Assembly: GCA_934702165.1 (NCBI GenBank) | Contig: CAKUYG010000139.1 | Span: 1-5,716, forward strand | From: an uncultured Bacteroidales bacterium | GTDB taxonomy: Bacteria; Bacteroidota; Bacteroidia; Bacteroidales; UBA932 | Direction of reading: 5' to 3' | Length of the DNA stretch: 5,716 bases | Shown here: positions 4,622 through 5,716 of the stretch, in pieces | Layout of the letters: each line of letters starts with the position of its first letter | Position numbering within the stretch: the stretch's first letter is position 1 | Position numbers and translations under genes: made by a program | Notes under the pieces: model-generated | Databases searched by the model: none | The model's input: only the letters and a program-made list of their open reading frames with translations | What the model was told of the DNA's origin: nothing

Positions 4622-5716
4622 ATGTATATAGAGAAGATAAAGTCGCCAGCGGACTTGAAGGGGCTGGATGTCGAGGCGCTCAAAGTGGTCGCCGACGAGA
4701 CAAGGCAGGCAGTGCTCAGCCGAGTGAGCAGGCACGGCGGACATGTGGGACCGAACCTGGGGTTTGTTGAAGCCACTGTGGCACTTCACTATGTTTTCAA
4801 TGCTCCAGTTGACAAAATCGTGTTTGACGTGAGCCACCAAAGTTATGCGCACAAGGTTCTTACCGGAAGGGCTTCCGGATTTTTGGGAGACGTAGATCAG
4901 ATGAATGCCGTATCCGGCTATACCTCTCCTGCGGAAAGCCCTGAATATGACCTGTTTGAGATAGGGCACACCTCCACTTCCGTAAGCCTTGCGACCGGTC
5001 TCCAGAAAGCACGGGACATCCGCGGGACACATGAAAACATCATAGCCGTCATCGGAGACGGGTCCCTCTCGGGTGGCGAGGCCTTCGAGGGGCTTGACGA
5101 GGCATCCGAACTCGGCACAGGCATCATCATAGTCGTGAACGACAACGAGATGTCGATAGCAGAGAATCATGGTGGCATATACAAGAATCTGCGCGCCCTG
5201 CGAGAAAGCAGAGGCGAGTGCCGGGACAATTGGTTCAAGGCATGGGGCTTTGATTACAAATATCTTGAAGAGGGCAACGATGTCGGGAAACTGATAGACA
5301 TCTTCCGCAGCGTCAAAGACACTGATCACCCGACGGTGGTGCATATACACACAGAAAAAGGGCATGGTTTCGCACCGGCGGTAGCGAACAAGGAGGCCTG
5401 GCATTACGGAGCTCCGTTCAATCCTGTCGACGGCAGCAGGCCGCCGATGCCAGCGGTGGAGACTTATGAGGAGCTCCTGAGCGACTGGATGCTTCGTGAG
5501 ATGAAGGCTGATTCTAAGTTGATAGCGGTCACCGCAGGGACACCTTCTGCGGCCGGATTCACCCCGGAAAAGCGCCGGGAGGCGGGCCGGCAGCATGTGG
5601 ACATGGGCATAGCGGAGGAGCAGGCCGCAGCCATGAGTTCCGGCATGGCAAAGGGCGGACTCCGTCCGGTCTGGACCGTCTACAGCACTTTCGTCCAGAG
5701 GGCCTATGATCAGATC
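4622..5716 (+). CDS. 1-deoxy-D-xylulose-5-phosphate synthase-like thiamine-diphosphate enzyme (C-terminus outside window)
   Basis: 365 codons are open from the ATG at 4622 to the right edge, with no stop in the window. The TPP-binding domain has the DXS order: GGHVGPNLGFVEATVALHYVF (39-59, H41 matching the DXS active-site His), DVSHQSYAHKVLTGR (69-83), GHTSTS (115-120), GDGSLSGGEAFE (145-156) and NDNEMSI (173-179). The GDG...NDN pair is the TPP/Mg motif. The second (pyrimidine) domain begins around 280 and contains the catalytic-Glu region DMGIAEEQA (327-335, Glu332) and YSTFVQRAYDQ (354-364). DXS condenses pyruvate and glyceraldehyde 3-phosphate in the MEP isoprenoid pathway. Departures from canonical DXS: about 40 residues are missing between NDNEMSI and KAWGF (206-210), DVGHQ has become DVSHQ, and AEQHA has become AEEQA. 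It is probably a divergent paralog, so I give no gene symbol. It starts 3 nt after the CMD/cupin stop with no ribosome binding site, so translation is likely coupled. Confidence 0.88.
   Translation, partial: MYIEKIKSPADLKGLDVEALKVVADETRQAVLSRVSRHGGHVGPNLGFVEATVALHYVFNAPVDKIVFDVSHQSYAHKVLTGRASGFLGDVDQMNAVSGYTSPAESPEYDLFEIGHTSTSVSLATGLQKARDIRGTHENIIAVIGDGSLSGGEAFEGLDEASELGTGIIIVVNDNEMSIAENHGGIYKNLRALRESRGECRDNWFKAWGFDYKYLEEGNDVGKLIDIFRSVKDTDHPTVVHIHTEKGHGFAPAVANKEAWHYGAPFNPVDGSRPPMPAVETYEELLSDWMLREMKADSKLIAVTAGTPSAAGFTPEKRREAGRQHVDMGIAEEQAAAMSSGMAKGGLRPVWTVYSTFVQRAYDQI

Noticed and set aside
4607..5596. 329-codon open frame on the minus strand
   Set aside because: It lies antisense to the DXS-like gene, whose plus-strand frame carries the full set of family motifs. 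The minus-strand translation shows no recognisable domain, and GC-rich codon bias explains the open frame.

Overview
The window reads as Bacteroidales chromosome (Bacteroides/Prevotella/Alistipes-like). Three promoter -7 boxes fit the Bacteroidetes consensus TAnnTTTG (1642-1635 minus, 1778-1785 plus, 2633-2640 plus). Start codons lack Shine-Dalgarno sequences, and the proteins are of types common in that order. I cannot name a genus from the sequence alone. Both ends of the window are GATC, which looks like a cloned or digested fragment.

Left part (1-1555, minus strand, AT-richer): the left edge cuts a short coiled-coil ORF that resembles the leucine-zipper region of an IS3-type transposase OrfA. 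Directly upstream of it on the same strand is an intact AAA+ ATPase of the AAA_14/DUF4143 type (COG1373), with Walker A and B motifs and a C-terminal PD-(D/E)xK-like motif. Its promoter and leader (1556-1665) carry a 12-bp element repeated three times at exactly 33-bp spacing, plus a 7-bp inverted repeat.

Middle (1800-2555, plus): a divergently transcribed AlkD-family DNA alkylation repair glycosylase with all the expected active-site residues.

Right part (2658-5716, plus, GC-richer): a tight three-gene cluster. An AraC-family regulator overlaps by 4 nt (ATGA) a secreted protein with two carboxymuconolactone-decarboxylase-like domains and a cupin domain. Three nt later comes a thiamine-diphosphate enzyme resembling 1-deoxy-D-xylulose-5-phosphate synthase (DXS), which is open to the right edge and so has no visible stop. 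The DXS-like protein lacks about 40 residues found in canonical DXS and differs at conserved positions, so it may be a divergent paralog rather than the housekeeping enzyme. The likely reading is an AraC-controlled metabolic operon of unknown substrate. This is the most interesting part of the window.
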